From assembly GCA_047634015.1 (NCBI GenBank), contig JBLIDB010000094.1, positions 1-17,490 on the forward strand: a stretch of DNA of 17,490 bases, read 5' to 3'. Made by a program: the position numbers and the translations under genes. Under the pieces are notes generated by a model. That model searched no databases. It was not told where the DNA came from and saw only the letters and a list, made by a program, of their open reading frames with translations. This document shows, one piece after another, positions 6,367 through 16,395 of the stretch. The stretch comes from JAJRXG01 sp047634015. Lineage in GTDB: Bacteria; Bacteroidota; Bacteroidia; Chitinophagales; Saprospiraceae. Each line of letters opens with the position of its first letter. Positions within the stretch are counted from its first letter, which is position 1.

Positions 6367-8739
6367 ATGTTACGAAGTTATACGAAAATTGCTTTTCGAA
6401 ATCTGTTTAATCAGAAGGGATATTCTCTTATAAATATAGTAGGTCTTTCTATCTCACTTGCAGTGACCCTCCTTATGTTGCTATGGGTTCAAGATGAATG
6501 GAGTACGGATAGATTTCATGATAAGAGTGACAACATTTATCGTATGAAACGGACTATACCCTTAGAAGGTAATAGTCTGGATGTATATAATAGCGTGTCA
6601 TATCCCGTTCTTGCTGCGGCCCAAAGTGAATTGCCTGAAGTCCTTCAATATACGTTATTGGGTCGAAGTTTTGAAGAGACAATCCAGCGAGAGGATCTCA
6701 CAATTCGGGCAGCAGGTAGCTATGGAAATGCTGCATACTTTGAAATATTCTCATATCCAATTCTCATAGGTGATATCACACAATTAGACAAAAAGAAAGA
6801 TGCTATTGCCCTCTCCGAGAGATTGGCCACCACGCTGTATGGCCCAAAGTGGGAGCGTACTGCCTTGGGGCAAACCCTCCATATGCATGATATCGGAGAC
6901 TTTATAGTGGAAGCCGTTTATGCCAATTTTCCTGATAATTCATCTATTCAAAATGAATTTATTTACAGTTTTGATTCCTATCTAAACGGAAATGACTGGA
7001 TGTTAGAATGGACGAATTCTGGAACCCAGGGTGCTTTATTGTTAGCTGAAGGTGCAGATGTCGCCCTAACTGCTCAGAAGATTGAGGACATATATCAGGA
7101 GCATCAGGATAAGGATAGGAAAGAAGGTATTCTCCTTCAAAAATTCGCCGATCATTATCTATATGGTCAATTTGATGAACGGGCTAATGTTACAGGTGGA
7201 AGGATTGAATATGTCAAAACATTTGGCATTGCTGCGCTTTTACTGCTGTTCATATCATGCATTAATTTTGTCAATCTCGCCACAGCCAGGGCCTCCAAAA
7301 GAGCGAAGGAGGTAGGTGTTAGAAAGACCATTGGTGCAAGCAAGCGTTCGCTTATTACGCAATTCTTGATAGAGTCAGGTATGATCACATTTATCTCGAT
7401 AGGTGTGGCCATTCTATTTGCGAAAGCAGCCTTACCTCAAGTAAATATCATTACAGAGAAAATGCTCCATCTGGATCTTACACAACCGATTATCTGGATA
7501 GGCATCTTTTCCATATTTATATTAACCACTATTCTTGCAGGAGCTTACCCATCTTTCGTTTTGTCTCAATACCGACCGATAAATGTGTTAAGTGGTTCAC
7601 TTCCCTTGAAGTCTGGTAAAGGCTTTCTGAAAAAAGGTCTTGTAGTCATGCAGTTCGTCTTAGCCTTATTGCTGATTGTAGGAGCGCTGGTAGTAGAGCA
7701 ACAAGTGCAGTATATAAAGAATAAAAACTTGGGTATTGCCAAAGACAATTTGGTAATGATTCATCAAGATGCTAAAATCACAGAAAGCTATGATGCTTTA
7801 CGCAATGAATTATTAAAACAAGAAGGCATCGTAGATGTGACAGTTGTAGGACCTTCGCCACTGGATATGCAGGCCTCTACGAGTGGTGTCGGATGGCCCG
7901 GAAAAAGACCAGATCAGGAGAATATGGAATTTCAAATGGTCTGGACTGCAAGTAATTTTCTTGATGTCTTTGATGTCCCTTTAGTGGCTGGCAGATACTA
8001 TAGGGAGGGATCGATCTATGATACTACCAGTCTCGTATTCAATGAGAGCGCTATTGAAATAATGGGTTTAAAAGAACCTGTGGGAAAGACTATTCAATGG
8101 TGGGGGAGTCCTCGCCAAATTATAGGTGTGGTGAAGGATTTCCATAACCAATCTCTATATGAAAAAATAAAACCAGCAGCTTTCTTACTTGATAGTGAGG
8201 ATGCAGGGTGGCTTTTTGTTAAATCGAGCGATACGAAGATTAGCGCTGCCCTGAGCGGAATGGAGGCCAGCTTTAAAACCATTCTTCCCGATGTGCCACT
8301 TCACTACGAATTTGTAGATAAGCAATATGAAAAATTCTATAAAAGTGAAATATTGACTGGAACCTTAGCCAAGTATTTTGCTGTCTTTTCCATTTTTCTT
8401 TCATGTCTTGGTTTACTAGGTCTGGCGACATTCTTCGCAGAGCAGAAAAGTAAAGAGATAAGTATAAGAAAAGTATTAGGGGCCAGTATTTATAATTTGG
8501 TTGGCTTTCTATCCAAAGAATTTCTGATCCTAGTGAGTCTTGGTCTGCTCATAGGCATTCCGATATCATGGTTCATATTGAGTGATTGGCTCACAACTTT
8601 CCAATATACGATTGAATTGCAAGTATGGATGTTTGCTTTGCCGGCTTTCTTGGCCATTGTCATTGCCGGAATGACTGTAGGATATCAGACAGTAAAAGCT
8701 GCAATTGCTAATCCAATTCAATCTCTCAGAAACGAATAA
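6367..8739 (+). CDS. FtsX/MacB-type ABC permease 1 (internally duplicated)
   Basis: This 790-residue inner-membrane protein is built as two MacB-like halves. In the first half, TM1 (about 21-41) leads into a large periplasmic core (about 43-283), then TM2-TM4 (about 284-304, 335-357, 375-397). The second half repeats the plan with TM5 (about 424-445), a second periplasmic core (about 448-665) and TM6-TM8 (667-690, 712-738, 752-776). Each half carries the cytoplasmic FtsX coupling-helix motif: KEVGVRKTIGAS (314-325) and KEISIRKVLGAS (696-707). It ends in NPIQSLRNE, the tail typical of this family. One chain therefore provides both transmembrane halves for an ATPase dimer. It lies 71 bp after ATPase 2 and 10 bp before permease 2. 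It has the fewest charged residues after TM1 (WSTDRFHDKSD) in common with its paralogues, so it is the more divergent member. Substrate unknown. Confidence 0.95.
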   Translation: MLRSYTKIAFRNLFNQKGYSLINIVGLSISLAVTLLMLLWVQDEWSTDRFHDKSDNIYRMKRTIPLEGNSLDVYNSVSYPVLAAAQSELPEVLQYTLLGRSFEETIQREDLTIRAAGSYGNAAYFEIFSYPILIGDITQLDKKKDAIALSERLATTLYGPKWERTALGQTLHMHDIGDFIVEAVYANFPDNSSIQNEFIYSFDSYLNGNDWMLEWTNSGTQGALLLAEGADVALTAQKIEDIYQEHQDKDRKEGILLQKFADHYLYGQFDERANVTGGRIEYVKTFGIAALLLLFISCINFVNLATARASKRAKEVGVRKTIGASKRSLITQFLIESGMITFISIGVAILFAKAALPQVNIITEKMLHLDLTQPIIWIGIFSIFILTTILAGAYPSFVLSQYRPINVLSGSLPLKSGKGFLKKGLVVMQFVLALLLIVGALVVEQQVQYIKNKNLGIAKDNLVMIHQDAKITESYDALRNELLKQEGIVDVTVVGPSPLDMQASTSGVGWPGKRPDQENMEFQMVWTASNFLDVFDVPLVAGRYYREGSIYDTTSLVFNESAIEIMGLKEPVGKTIQWWGSPRQIIGVVKDFHNQSLYEKIKPAAFLLDSEDAGWLFVKSSDTKISAALSGMEASFKTILPDVPLHYEFVDKQYEKFYKSEILTGTLAKYFAVFSIFLSCLGLLGLATFFAEQKSKEISIRKVLGASIYNLVGFLSKEFLILVSLGLLIGIPISWFILSDWLTTFQYTIELQVWMFALPAFLAIVIAGMTVGYQTVKAAIANPIQSLRNE

Positions 8740-8749
8740 AGATACTTTG

Positions 8750-11161
8750 ATGTATAAAAAATATTTTAAAATAGCCTATCGAATCCTTCTCAGAAAAAAA
8801 GGATATTCCGTTATCAATATTGGAGGGCTGGCTATAGGAATGATAACGGCTATGCTTATTGGTTTATGGGTTCAGGACGAATTATCTTTTGATAATTACC
8901 ATGTAAACTCTGATCGCAATGCGCAGGTAATGCAACATCGTAAGATAAATGGGCATGTAGAAACCCATCCAATAATTCCGATTCCTTTGGAAGAGGAACT
9001 CAGATCCAGATATGGAAGTGATTTTAAATACTTGGTAACTTCCTTTTGGGAGCAAGAGCAAGTCCTTTCCTATAAAGACAAAAAAGTCACGAAGAATGGA
9101 AATTATATGGGGAAGGATGCGATACAACTCTTCTCTTTGAATATGTTGAAAGGTACTAATGATGGATTGGTAGAACCAAGCTCTATTTTATTGTCAGAAT
9201 CTACTGCTAATGTGATTTTTGGGGATATTGACCCAATGGGGAAATTGATGAAAATCAATAATGAAATGAATGTTGCGGTTACTGGCATTTATGAAGATCT
9301 ACCGAAAAACTCTAGTCTCCACGGTCTTGCATTCATGTCTTCCTGGGAGCTTTTTGTTTCTTCACAAGATTGGATAAAAAATGCTCGGGAACAGAATAAT
9401 TGGGACATGGGATCTTTCCAATTATTCGTCCAATTGGCAGATCAGGTGGATATGCAGGAAGTAAGCAATAAAATCAAAATGGTCACTCATGAGCATATTG
9501 GTGAATTTGAAAAAGCTTATAACCCTCAACTATTTCTTCATCCAATGGCAGACTGGCATTTAAAGTCTAATTGGAAAAATGGAATGCAAACAGGAGGACT
9601 CATTCAATTCGTTTGGCTTTTTAGTATAATCGGAATACTGGTACTAGTGCTTGCATGTATTAATTTCATGAATTTAAGCACAGCACAGTCTGAAAAGAGG
9701 TCAAAGGAAGTGGGCATCCGTAAGTCATTAGGATCCATGAGAAGCCAACTCATTAGTCAGTTTATGACGGAATCGTTTTTGGTAGTTCTATTGGCATTTG
9801 TTGTTACCATTAGCATGGTGTATTTAGTGATTCCTTATTTCAATGAATTGGCAGATAAGAATATAATACTTCCTATTAATCGCTTTGCATTTTGGGGGAT
9901 AGCTATTGGGTTTATTATAATCACTGGATTATTGGCAGGAAGTTACCCCGCCTTATACTTGTCCTCTTTTCGTCCGGTTGAAGTACTCAAAGGAACCTTT
10001 AAAACAGGGAAATCTGCTGTGACTTTTAGAAGGGGGCTTGTGATCCTTCAATTTACGATTTCCATTGCGCTTGTTATTGGTGCTATTGTAGTTGAAAAAC
10101 AAATTCAGTTTACAAAGGACCGTCCCATGGGATATGATACAAATGGTGCCATCATGATATGGAGTAACTCCCCCGATTTTAAAGGAAAATATGACTTGCT
10201 TAGCACAGTACTAAAAAACAAACAGGCCATTACCGAAATGTCTGAATCAAGTAGTCCATTGACGGGTATTTTTTCAGTTGATGGGGATATTTCTTGGGAG
10301 GGGAAAGATCCGAATGCTCAAGTTAATTTTGCCTCCATTCGAGTAACCCATGAATATGGTAAAACTGTTGATTGGGAGATCATAGATGGACGTGATTTTT
10401 CAAAGGAATATGGAGCTGACTCTACGGCCTTAATCCTGAATGCAACAGCCGCAGAATATATGAATTTAAAAAACCCTATTGGAGAAGTGATTGAAAGCGG
10501 AAATGGCGCATCAGCAGTAAAATTCATAGTAGTAGGACTTATTAATGATATGCTTATGGAATCTCCTTTTCAAGCCATTCAACCAACTATCTACACGGTT
10601 GGTAATAGTAGCAGAACTAAAATGGATTGTATGACGATGAAACTCAATCCTAATAAAAGCACGGAAGAATCTCTGGCATTGATTAAAGAAGTATTTAGTG
10701 AATATATTCCAGCCATGCCATTTGACTATCGTTTTGTTGATGAAGCGCATGGTCGGAAATTCGCTGCAGTAGAACGAATTGGGGTCCTCTCCAGCATTTT
10801 TGCGGTGCTAGCCATATTTATCAGTTGTCTTGGACTATTTGGCTTAGCATCCTTTGTTACAGAGCAACGAACTAAGGAAATTGCAATTCGAAAAATAGTA
10901 GGTGCTTCAATACTTAATATTTGGACGATGGTCTCCAGAGATTTTGTAGTATTGGTCTTCATATCTTGCTTTATAGCAATACCCATTGCATACTATACTC
11001 TTAGCAATTGGCTTCAGAATTTTGAATATAGGACAGATTTCTCTTGGTGGATTTTTGTCGCTGCAGGGTCTGGTGCAATTGTGATTACACTTGTGACAGT
11101 AAGTTTTCACGCTATTAAATCGGCAACAGTGACTCCGGTGAATAGCTTGAGATCTGAATAG
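8750..11161 (+). CDS. FtsX/MacB-type ABC permease 2 (internally duplicated)
   Basis: This is an 803-residue paralogue of permease 1 with the same two-half design: TM1 about 21-41 (after MYKKYFKIAYR), first periplasmic core to about 284, TM2-TM4 within 285-403, TM5 about 428-448, second core to about 678, and TM6-TM8 at about 680-703, 732-752 and 765-787. The coupling motifs are KEVGIRKSLGSM (319-330) and KEIAIRKIVGAS (709-720). The tail TPVNSLRSE has Thr in place of the usual Asn. I start at the ATG at 8750, which matches the MYKxYxKxAxR opening of the paralogues; an in-frame upstream start at 8705 would overlap the end of permease 1 and add 15 unrelated residues. The 10-bp gap from permease 1 suggests translational coupling. 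Downstream is a 214-bp gap holding a relic permease tail. Confidence 0.95.
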   Translation: MYKKYFKIAYRILLRKKGYSVINIGGLAIGMITAMLIGLWVQDELSFDNYHVNSDRNAQVMQHRKINGHVETHPIIPIPLEEELRSRYGSDFKYLVTSFWEQEQVLSYKDKKVTKNGNYMGKDAIQLFSLNMLKGTNDGLVEPSSILLSESTANVIFGDIDPMGKLMKINNEMNVAVTGIYEDLPKNSSLHGLAFMSSWELFVSSQDWIKNAREQNNWDMGSFQLFVQLADQVDMQEVSNKIKMVTHEHIGEFEKAYNPQLFLHPMADWHLKSNWKNGMQTGGLIQFVWLFSIIGILVLVLACINFMNLSTAQSEKRSKEVGIRKSLGSMRSQLISQFMTESFLVVLLAFVVTISMVYLVIPYFNELADKNIILPINRFAFWGIAIGFIIITGLLAGSYPALYLSSFRPVEVLKGTFKTGKSAVTFRRGLVILQFTISIALVIGAIVVEKQIQFTKDRPMGYDTNGAIMIWSNSPDFKGKYDLLSTVLKNKQAITEMSESSSPLTGIFSVDGDISWEGKDPNAQVNFASIRVTHEYGKTVDWEIIDGRDFSKEYGADSTALILNATAAEYMNLKNPIGEVIESGNGASAVKFIVVGLINDMLMESPFQAIQPTIYTVGNSSRTKMDCMTMKLNPNKSTEESLALIKEVFSEYIPAMPFDYRFVDEAHGRKFAAVERIGVLSSIFAVLAIFISCLGLFGLASFVTEQRTKEIAIRKIVGASILNIWTMVSRDFVVLVFISCFIAIPIAYYTLSNWLQNFEYRTDFSWWIFVAAGSGAIVITLVTVSFHAIKSATVTPVNSLRSE

Positions 11162-11209
11162 AACTTCTTTTATCTACAAGAACTTGAGCAAAATTAATCA
11201 GATGAATGG

Positions 11210-11362
11210 ATGCTATACTATATCGACATTTCTAAAGCGGAATATGTTCCGTTGACTTTTGTAAAAGCAAAAGATTGGGAGCGTCAGCAATTACGGATGA
11301 CGATTGCCCATATGACTAAACCTATTACTGACAACCCAATGAAAAGTTTGAAGTCAGAATAA
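11210..11362 (+). pseudogene. Relic C-terminus of a sixth permease copy
   Basis: A 50-codon open frame fills the gap between permeases 2 and 3. Its last residues, MTIAHMTKPITDNPMKSLKSE across 11297-11359, align without gaps to the permease tails: Lys at the position kept in KxAxxNP, then NP and SLKSE against SLRSE. Further upstream (KAEYVPLTFVKAKDW) I can no longer match the family, and the hydrophobic TM8 expected there is missing. A stop codon directly precedes the frame. The simplest reading is the eroded end of a former tandem copy, left after deletion. A real short peptide gene cannot be excluded, since an ATG opens the frame, but nothing supports a function. A short CGGAA-TATG-TTCCG hairpin lies inside it (11238-11251). 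Confidence 0.55.
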
Positions 11363-11375
11363 TTAAAAATAGAAG

Positions 11376-13805
11376 ATGTATAAAAATTATTTAAAATTAG
11401 CCTTTCGAAATCTTACGAGGAATAATAGCAATTCCATCATTAATGTCGTTGGGCTATCAATAGGTATAGCATGCTGTTTATTAATCTTATTGTGGGTGGC
11501 TGATGAACTTAGCTATGACAAGTGGAATAAGAAAGCCGATAGGACTTATAGAGTGGCATCTGAAATTAATTTTGGTGGCAAAAATCAAAGCTATGCAGTA
11601 TCACCTGCTCCATTGGCACAAGCATTAATTGATGACTTTCCAGAGGTTGAGGCGGCAGTAAAATTCAGAGATTACGGATCAGTTCTTGTGAAGAGAACAG
11701 CTCAAAATTATAAAGAACGGGATGTTTTGTATGCGGACTCCACTTTATTTGACGTATTTGACTTGGCGCTTCTTAAAGGAGACAAATCCGCATTAACAGA
11801 GCCTAATTCGGTAGTCATTAGTGCCTCAATGGAATCTAAATATTTCAAGAATGAAGATCCTCTTGGGAAGACCTTGACAATTGATGACGAGACGGTGCTG
11901 GAAGTGACGGGTGTGATAAAAGACCTTCCTCGCAATACTCATTTCAAAGCTGATTTCTTTATCAGTTTAACAGGTATGACAGAGGCCAATAATGGAATCT
12001 GGTTGAGTAATAATTTCCCCACATATTATGTACTCAAAGAAGGTGTAGATCATACTGCCTTTGAGTCTAAAGTATCGCCACACATCATGAGCAAATATAC
12101 GGCCCCTCAGATCGAAACGATGATGGGAGTGTCTTATGATGAAATGATAGCAAGTGGTGCTTATATCCATTATTTTTATCAGCCTCTAAAAGATATTCAT
12201 TTACATTCTGATTTGGTCGCTGAACTTGGAGCCAATGGCAGTATTCAACATGTGTGGATATTTCTATCTGCTGCATTTTTTATCCTAATTATTGCCTGTG
12301 TCAATTTCATGAATTTGACAACCGCAAGATCTGCGCTTAGAGCCAAGGAAATTGGCATGCGAAAGGTATTAGGTTCTCTAAAGAGAAATTTAGTGAGTCA
12401 ATTTCTTTGCGAATCACTTGTTCTTTCAGCTGCGGCCTATGTTATCAGTTTGATAATCGCTCAAGTAACGCTTCCCGCATATAATACACTCGCCAATAAA
12501 GAATTGGTCATCCCCTATGGCGATCCGTTATTTTGGAGTGTGTCAATTCTCGGAGTGCTAGTGGTAGGGCTATTGGCTGGAAGTTATCCCGCTTTTTATC
12601 TTTCAGGATTTAAACCAATACATACGCTTTCCGGTAGACTGCCAAGTAAGTATGGTAATGTCAATTTGAGGAACGGCTTGGTGATATTTCAATTTATGAT
12701 TGCGGCGATATTGATCATAGGAACACTGGGCATTCAAAAACAAATGAACTTCATTCAGAATAAAAAGATGGGTTTTGAAAGAGAGCAAGTACTAGTATTG
12801 AATGATGCTTATGCGCTTGGTAACAATAAAAAAGCATATAAACAAGAGCTAGTCTCACATGCGGATATTAAGAGCGCATCTTTCAGTAGTTTTCTTCCAA
12901 CACCATCTTCTCGGAGCAATTCTCCATTATGCAAGAGTGCAGAAGTCAGAGAAGACAATTGTGTCTCTATTCAGATATGGGACATAGATGAGGATTATGT
13001 TGAGACGATGGGTATGAACCTTATAGAAGGGAGGTCATTTGATTCTAATATGGCTACAGATTCTCAGGCAGTCATTATCAATCAGACGGCTGCTAAGCTA
13101 CTAGGTTTCGAGAATCCTCTGGACCATTCTCTGTATGGAAGTAGTAACATTGGCGCTGATTTTTCAAGTACAATGGTACCGATGAGGATAATAGGGGTAG
13201 TAGAAGATTTTCATTTTGAAAGCCTGCGAGAAAATATCGGCGCATTGAGTCTCATGTTATCGCCAAGTGCAGGTTCGTTATCTATCAAATTAGCTACGGG
13301 GAATCCTGAAGATGCTATAGCTCATGCTGAAAGTGTTTGGCAAAAAATGGCGCCTGGTCAACCGTTTTCCTATGCATTCATGGATGAGTCCTTTGAAAGG
13401 ATATATCAAACGGAACTGCGCGTCGGAAAGATTTTTAGTTTGTTCTCGGGACTGGGCATCTTTATAGCATGTCTTGGGCTTTTTGGCCTGGCTTCATTTG
13501 CTACAGAAAGAAGAAGAAGGGAAATTGGAATAAGAAAAGTATTAGGTGCATCTATTACAGGAATTGTTGGTCTTTTATCAAAGGACTTTATGGTCTTAGT
13601 ATTATTGGCTCTTGCGATTGCGGTGCCGTTGGCTTGGTATCTTATGAGAGAATGGTTAGCCAACTTCGCATATAAGACAGATATAGATGTTTGGGTTTTT
13701 ATCATCGCTGGTCTAGCTGCAGTTTTAGTAGCATTCCTAACAGTAGGATTTCACTCATTACGATCAGCAATGGCTAATCCTGTAGAAAGTTTACGAACGG
13801 AATAG
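11376..13805 (+). CDS. FtsX/MacB-type ABC permease 3 (internally duplicated)
   Basis: This 809-residue permease has the same architecture as its neighbours. It opens MYKNYLKLAFRNL, with TM1 at about 21-41 and the family's post-TM1 motif ADELSYDKW (42-50). The first periplasmic core runs to about 290 and includes the VTGVIKDLPRNTHF block (177-190). TM2 is at about 292-313, followed by the coupling motif KEIGMRKVLGSL (324-335). The second coupling motif is REIGIRKVLGAS (715-726), flanked by TM6 (about 686-707) and TM7-TM8 (about 738-758 and 772-795). The tail is NPVESLRTE. The second periplasmic core contains three cysteines close together (CKSAEVREDNC and nearby), a possible disulfide site not seen in the other copies. 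It begins 13 bp after the relic permease tail. Confidence 0.95.
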   Translation: MYKNYLKLAFRNLTRNNSNSIINVVGLSIGIACCLLILLWVADELSYDKWNKKADRTYRVASEINFGGKNQSYAVSPAPLAQALIDDFPEVEAAVKFRDYGSVLVKRTAQNYKERDVLYADSTLFDVFDLALLKGDKSALTEPNSVVISASMESKYFKNEDPLGKTLTIDDETVLEVTGVIKDLPRNTHFKADFFISLTGMTEANNGIWLSNNFPTYYVLKEGVDHTAFESKVSPHIMSKYTAPQIETMMGVSYDEMIASGAYIHYFYQPLKDIHLHSDLVAELGANGSIQHVWIFLSAAFFILIIACVNFMNLTTARSALRAKEIGMRKVLGSLKRNLVSQFLCESLVLSAAAYVISLIIAQVTLPAYNTLANKELVIPYGDPLFWSVSILGVLVVGLLAGSYPAFYLSGFKPIHTLSGRLPSKYGNVNLRNGLVIFQFMIAAILIIGTLGIQKQMNFIQNKKMGFEREQVLVLNDAYALGNNKKAYKQELVSHADIKSASFSSFLPTPSSRSNSPLCKSAEVREDNCVSIQIWDIDEDYVETMGMNLIEGRSFDSNMATDSQAVIINQTAAKLLGFENPLDHSLYGSSNIGADFSSTMVPMRIIGVVEDFHFESLRENIGALSLMLSPSAGSLSIKLATGNPEDAIAHAESVWQKMAPGQPFSYAFMDESFERIYQTELRVGKIFSLFSGLGIFIACLGLFGLASFATERRRREIGIRKVLGASITGIVGLLSKDFMVLVLLALAIAVPLAWYLMREWLANFAYKTDIDVWVFIIAGLAAVLVAFLTVGFHSLRSAMANPVESLRTE

Positions 13806-13867
13806 CGTCATTTATTTATTTGGAGAAACAGACAAAACTTGAATAATAGTATATAAAAAGAATTATC

Positions 13868-16285
13868 ATGATCAAGAATTATTTTAAAATCGCTATCCGA
13901 AACCTTATTAGATACAAGGGATATACCACAATCAATATCTTGGGATTGGCCATAGGTATGGCGTGTGTCATCTTGATTATGCTCTACGTTCAGAGAGAGA
14001 TAAGCTTCGATAATTTCCATGCTAATAAAGACAAAATATACAGACTTAATCTCCAGGTGACCAATCCACAAACTGGGGCCAAAACCCAAAGAGCTATTGG
14101 GCCATATCGTCTAGCCGATGAATTAGAAATCGATTTTCCAGATATGGATCACATTATTCGATTTGCCCCACAAGGCGGAGAGTCTGTTGATTATAAAGAT
14201 GAGACTTATGTAGAAGAACATCTCGCATTTGTAGAGCCTGAAGTCTTTGAGGTTTTTAATTTTAATCTTATAAAAGGCGACCCACTTACAGCGCTAAAAG
14301 ATCCATTTTCACTGGTTATAACGGAAGAAATAAGTAAGAAGTATTTTAGTGAGGAGGATGGTATTGGAAAGACGCTCAAGATTAGAGATATGGATTTTGT
14401 AGTAACCGGTATCATGGAGGAAATGCCTAAAAATTCGCGATTCAATTTTGATATGATGGTATCAATGAATTGTGCGAAGCAGGTTTTTTCTCGCATTGTT
14501 TTAGAGAATTGGGGAGAAGGATATGTTGAGACATATGCCATGTTATCTAATAATGTGAGGCCTGCGGATTATAAAGACCGTTTAGCAAAATTCGTTGGTA
14601 TTAAATTAGAAGATTGGAAGAAAGCTTCTCCCGAAATCATCATGCAGCCACTTCCTGATGTGTATCTCAAGTCACAGGATATAAGCTCTTATTCAGCTGG
14701 GGGTGATATCGTCTATGTATACTCATTTTCATTTATTGCCTTGTTCATTTTAATAATCGCATGTATTAATTTTATGAATTTGTCTACTGCTAAATCAAGC
14801 CTCAGAGCACGAGAAGTAGGACTTAGAAAGGTTGTAGGGGCCATGAAATCTCAACTCATTGGACAATTTTTAAGCGAGAGTACAATTTTGGCATTCATAT
14901 CATTATTGCTGGCCTTATTATTCGCCAGAATAAGTCTTTCATTTTTCAATAGACTTGCCGAAGCAGAGTTGACTTTGAATTTATTAGATAATGGTCCATT
15001 ATTGGTCGGTCTATTGGTCATTACCCTTTTCGTTGGGATTGCCGCCGGATCTTATCCAGCTTTGATGTTATCTTCTTTTAAACCTGTTAATGTCCTTTCT
15101 GGAAAGTTGAATACTGGTAGCAAAGGCGGTCTTCTAAGAAAAGTATTGGTAGCTTTTCAATTTGCTACTTCTATTTTTTTATTGATTGTAACAGGAGTAG
15201 TCTATCAGCAACTCGACTATTGTAAGAACATGGATTTAGGTTTTGACAAAGAGCATATTGTTCTGATGGGTGCCCCAGGAGATATGAGAGGTCGATACGA
15301 GGAGTTTACCAGTGAGTTGCTAAAGAACCCCTCTGTATTGTCTGGAGCCGGTTCTTCCAGAGTTCCTCCAGGAAGGCTTAGTAGTTCATTAGGCACCAGA
15401 CCAGAAGGTATACCAGAAGATCAGCGTAAAGGTATGCAAACAGTATGGACGGATTTTGGTTTCATCGAAACAATGGGGTTTCAAATGGCAGCGGGCAGAA
15501 GTTTTTCTCGCGATTTCCCCAGTGATGAGAAAGTCGCATTTGTTATTAACGAAGCGGCAGTGAAAGATTTGGGTTGGACGAATGAATCTGCTGTGGGAAA
15601 GACATTTGGTAGTTCTGAGATTACCGATTGGGATGAAGGACAATGGGTCGAACGCGACGGACAAGTGATAGGTGTCATCAAAGATTTTCATTTTGAAACA
15701 CTAAAAAATCCAATTATCCCTACAGTATATTTTGTAGCTCCAAATATGGCCTGGAACTATGCTGTCCGCATACATCCTGATAATATTTCAAAGACGATTG
15801 GTTATATCGAAGATGTTTATACCAAGTTTAACCCCGATGTAACCTTCGAGTATACCTTCGTTGATGAGAACGATGCAGCCCTTTATAGGGCAGAAGAACG
15901 TCAAGGGAAGATTTTTGGGATTTTTGCCTTGTTGGCCATATTTATTGCTTGTCTTGGACTAGCGGGTTTGGCCTCATTTACGGCGGAGCAAAAGAAAAAA
16001 GAAGTAGGCATTAGAAAAATATTGGGTGCGTCTACGACGAATATCATGGTGTTACTTTCTAAAGAATTCACCTGGTTGGTCATCATTGCGGCCATGATTG
16101 CCTCTCCGATCTCATGGTATCTCATGAATAGTTGGTTGCAGGAGTTTGCCTATAGGATACCTATTGGCATTGGCATATTCTTTCTTGCCGCTAGTATAGC
16201 TATGCTTATTGCGTGGGTAACGGTGAGTTTTCAGACGGCAAGGTCCGCTTTTTCTAATCCGATAAATTCCTTGAGACGAGAGTAA
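13868..16285 (+). CDS. FtsX/MacB-type ABC permease 4 (internally duplicated)
   Basis: This is an 805-residue paralogue with all eight predicted membrane segments: TM1 about 21-41, TM2-TM4 within about 281-405, TM5 about 424-446, TM6 about 682-704, TM7 about 734-754 and TM8 about 766-790. The two periplasmic cores lie between TM1 and TM2 and between TM5 and TM6. Coupling motifs are REVGLRKVVGAM (315-326) and KEVGIRKILGAS (711-722). The first core carries the family block VTGIMEEMPKNSRFNFD (179-195), and the tail is NPINSLRRE. The start ATG follows an AT-rich leader and matches the MIKNYFKIAIRNL opening of the other copies. It is 62 bp after permease 3 and 110 bp before permease 5. Confidence 0.95.
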   Translation: MIKNYFKIAIRNLIRYKGYTTINILGLAIGMACVILIMLYVQREISFDNFHANKDKIYRLNLQVTNPQTGAKTQRAIGPYRLADELEIDFPDMDHIIRFAPQGGESVDYKDETYVEEHLAFVEPEVFEVFNFNLIKGDPLTALKDPFSLVITEEISKKYFSEEDGIGKTLKIRDMDFVVTGIMEEMPKNSRFNFDMMVSMNCAKQVFSRIVLENWGEGYVETYAMLSNNVRPADYKDRLAKFVGIKLEDWKKASPEIIMQPLPDVYLKSQDISSYSAGGDIVYVYSFSFIALFILIIACINFMNLSTAKSSLRAREVGLRKVVGAMKSQLIGQFLSESTILAFISLLLALLFARISLSFFNRLAEAELTLNLLDNGPLLVGLLVITLFVGIAAGSYPALMLSSFKPVNVLSGKLNTGSKGGLLRKVLVAFQFATSIFLLIVTGVVYQQLDYCKNMDLGFDKEHIVLMGAPGDMRGRYEEFTSELLKNPSVLSGAGSSRVPPGRLSSSLGTRPEGIPEDQRKGMQTVWTDFGFIETMGFQMAAGRSFSRDFPSDEKVAFVINEAAVKDLGWTNESAVGKTFGSSEITDWDEGQWVERDGQVIGVIKDFHFETLKNPIIPTVYFVAPNMAWNYAVRIHPDNISKTIGYIEDVYTKFNPDVTFEYTFVDENDAALYRAEERQGKIFGIFALLAIFIACLGLAGLASFTAEQKKKEVGIRKILGASTTNIMVLLSKEFTWLVIIAAMIASPISWYLMNSWLQEFAYRIPIGIGIFFLAASIAMLIAWVTVSFQTARSAFSNPINSLRRE

Positions 16286-16395
16286 TGAGAAAAGGACAAT
16301 CAGAAGTGCCTGCTGAAAAGAATACTCGTACCACATTTGCAATTTGTAGAAAGTAGAAAATAGAGTCAGTTATTTTATAATAATATACATCCATT

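Noticed and set aside
8705..8749. An upstream in-frame start for permease 2 overlapping the end of permease 1.
   Set aside because: The added residues come from another frame of the permease 1 tail; the ATG at 8750 matches the conserved opening of all paralogues.
13808..14089. A 93-codon minus-strand frame spanning the permease 3/4 gap.
   Set aside because: Most of it is antisense to the start of permease 4 and it shows no family features.
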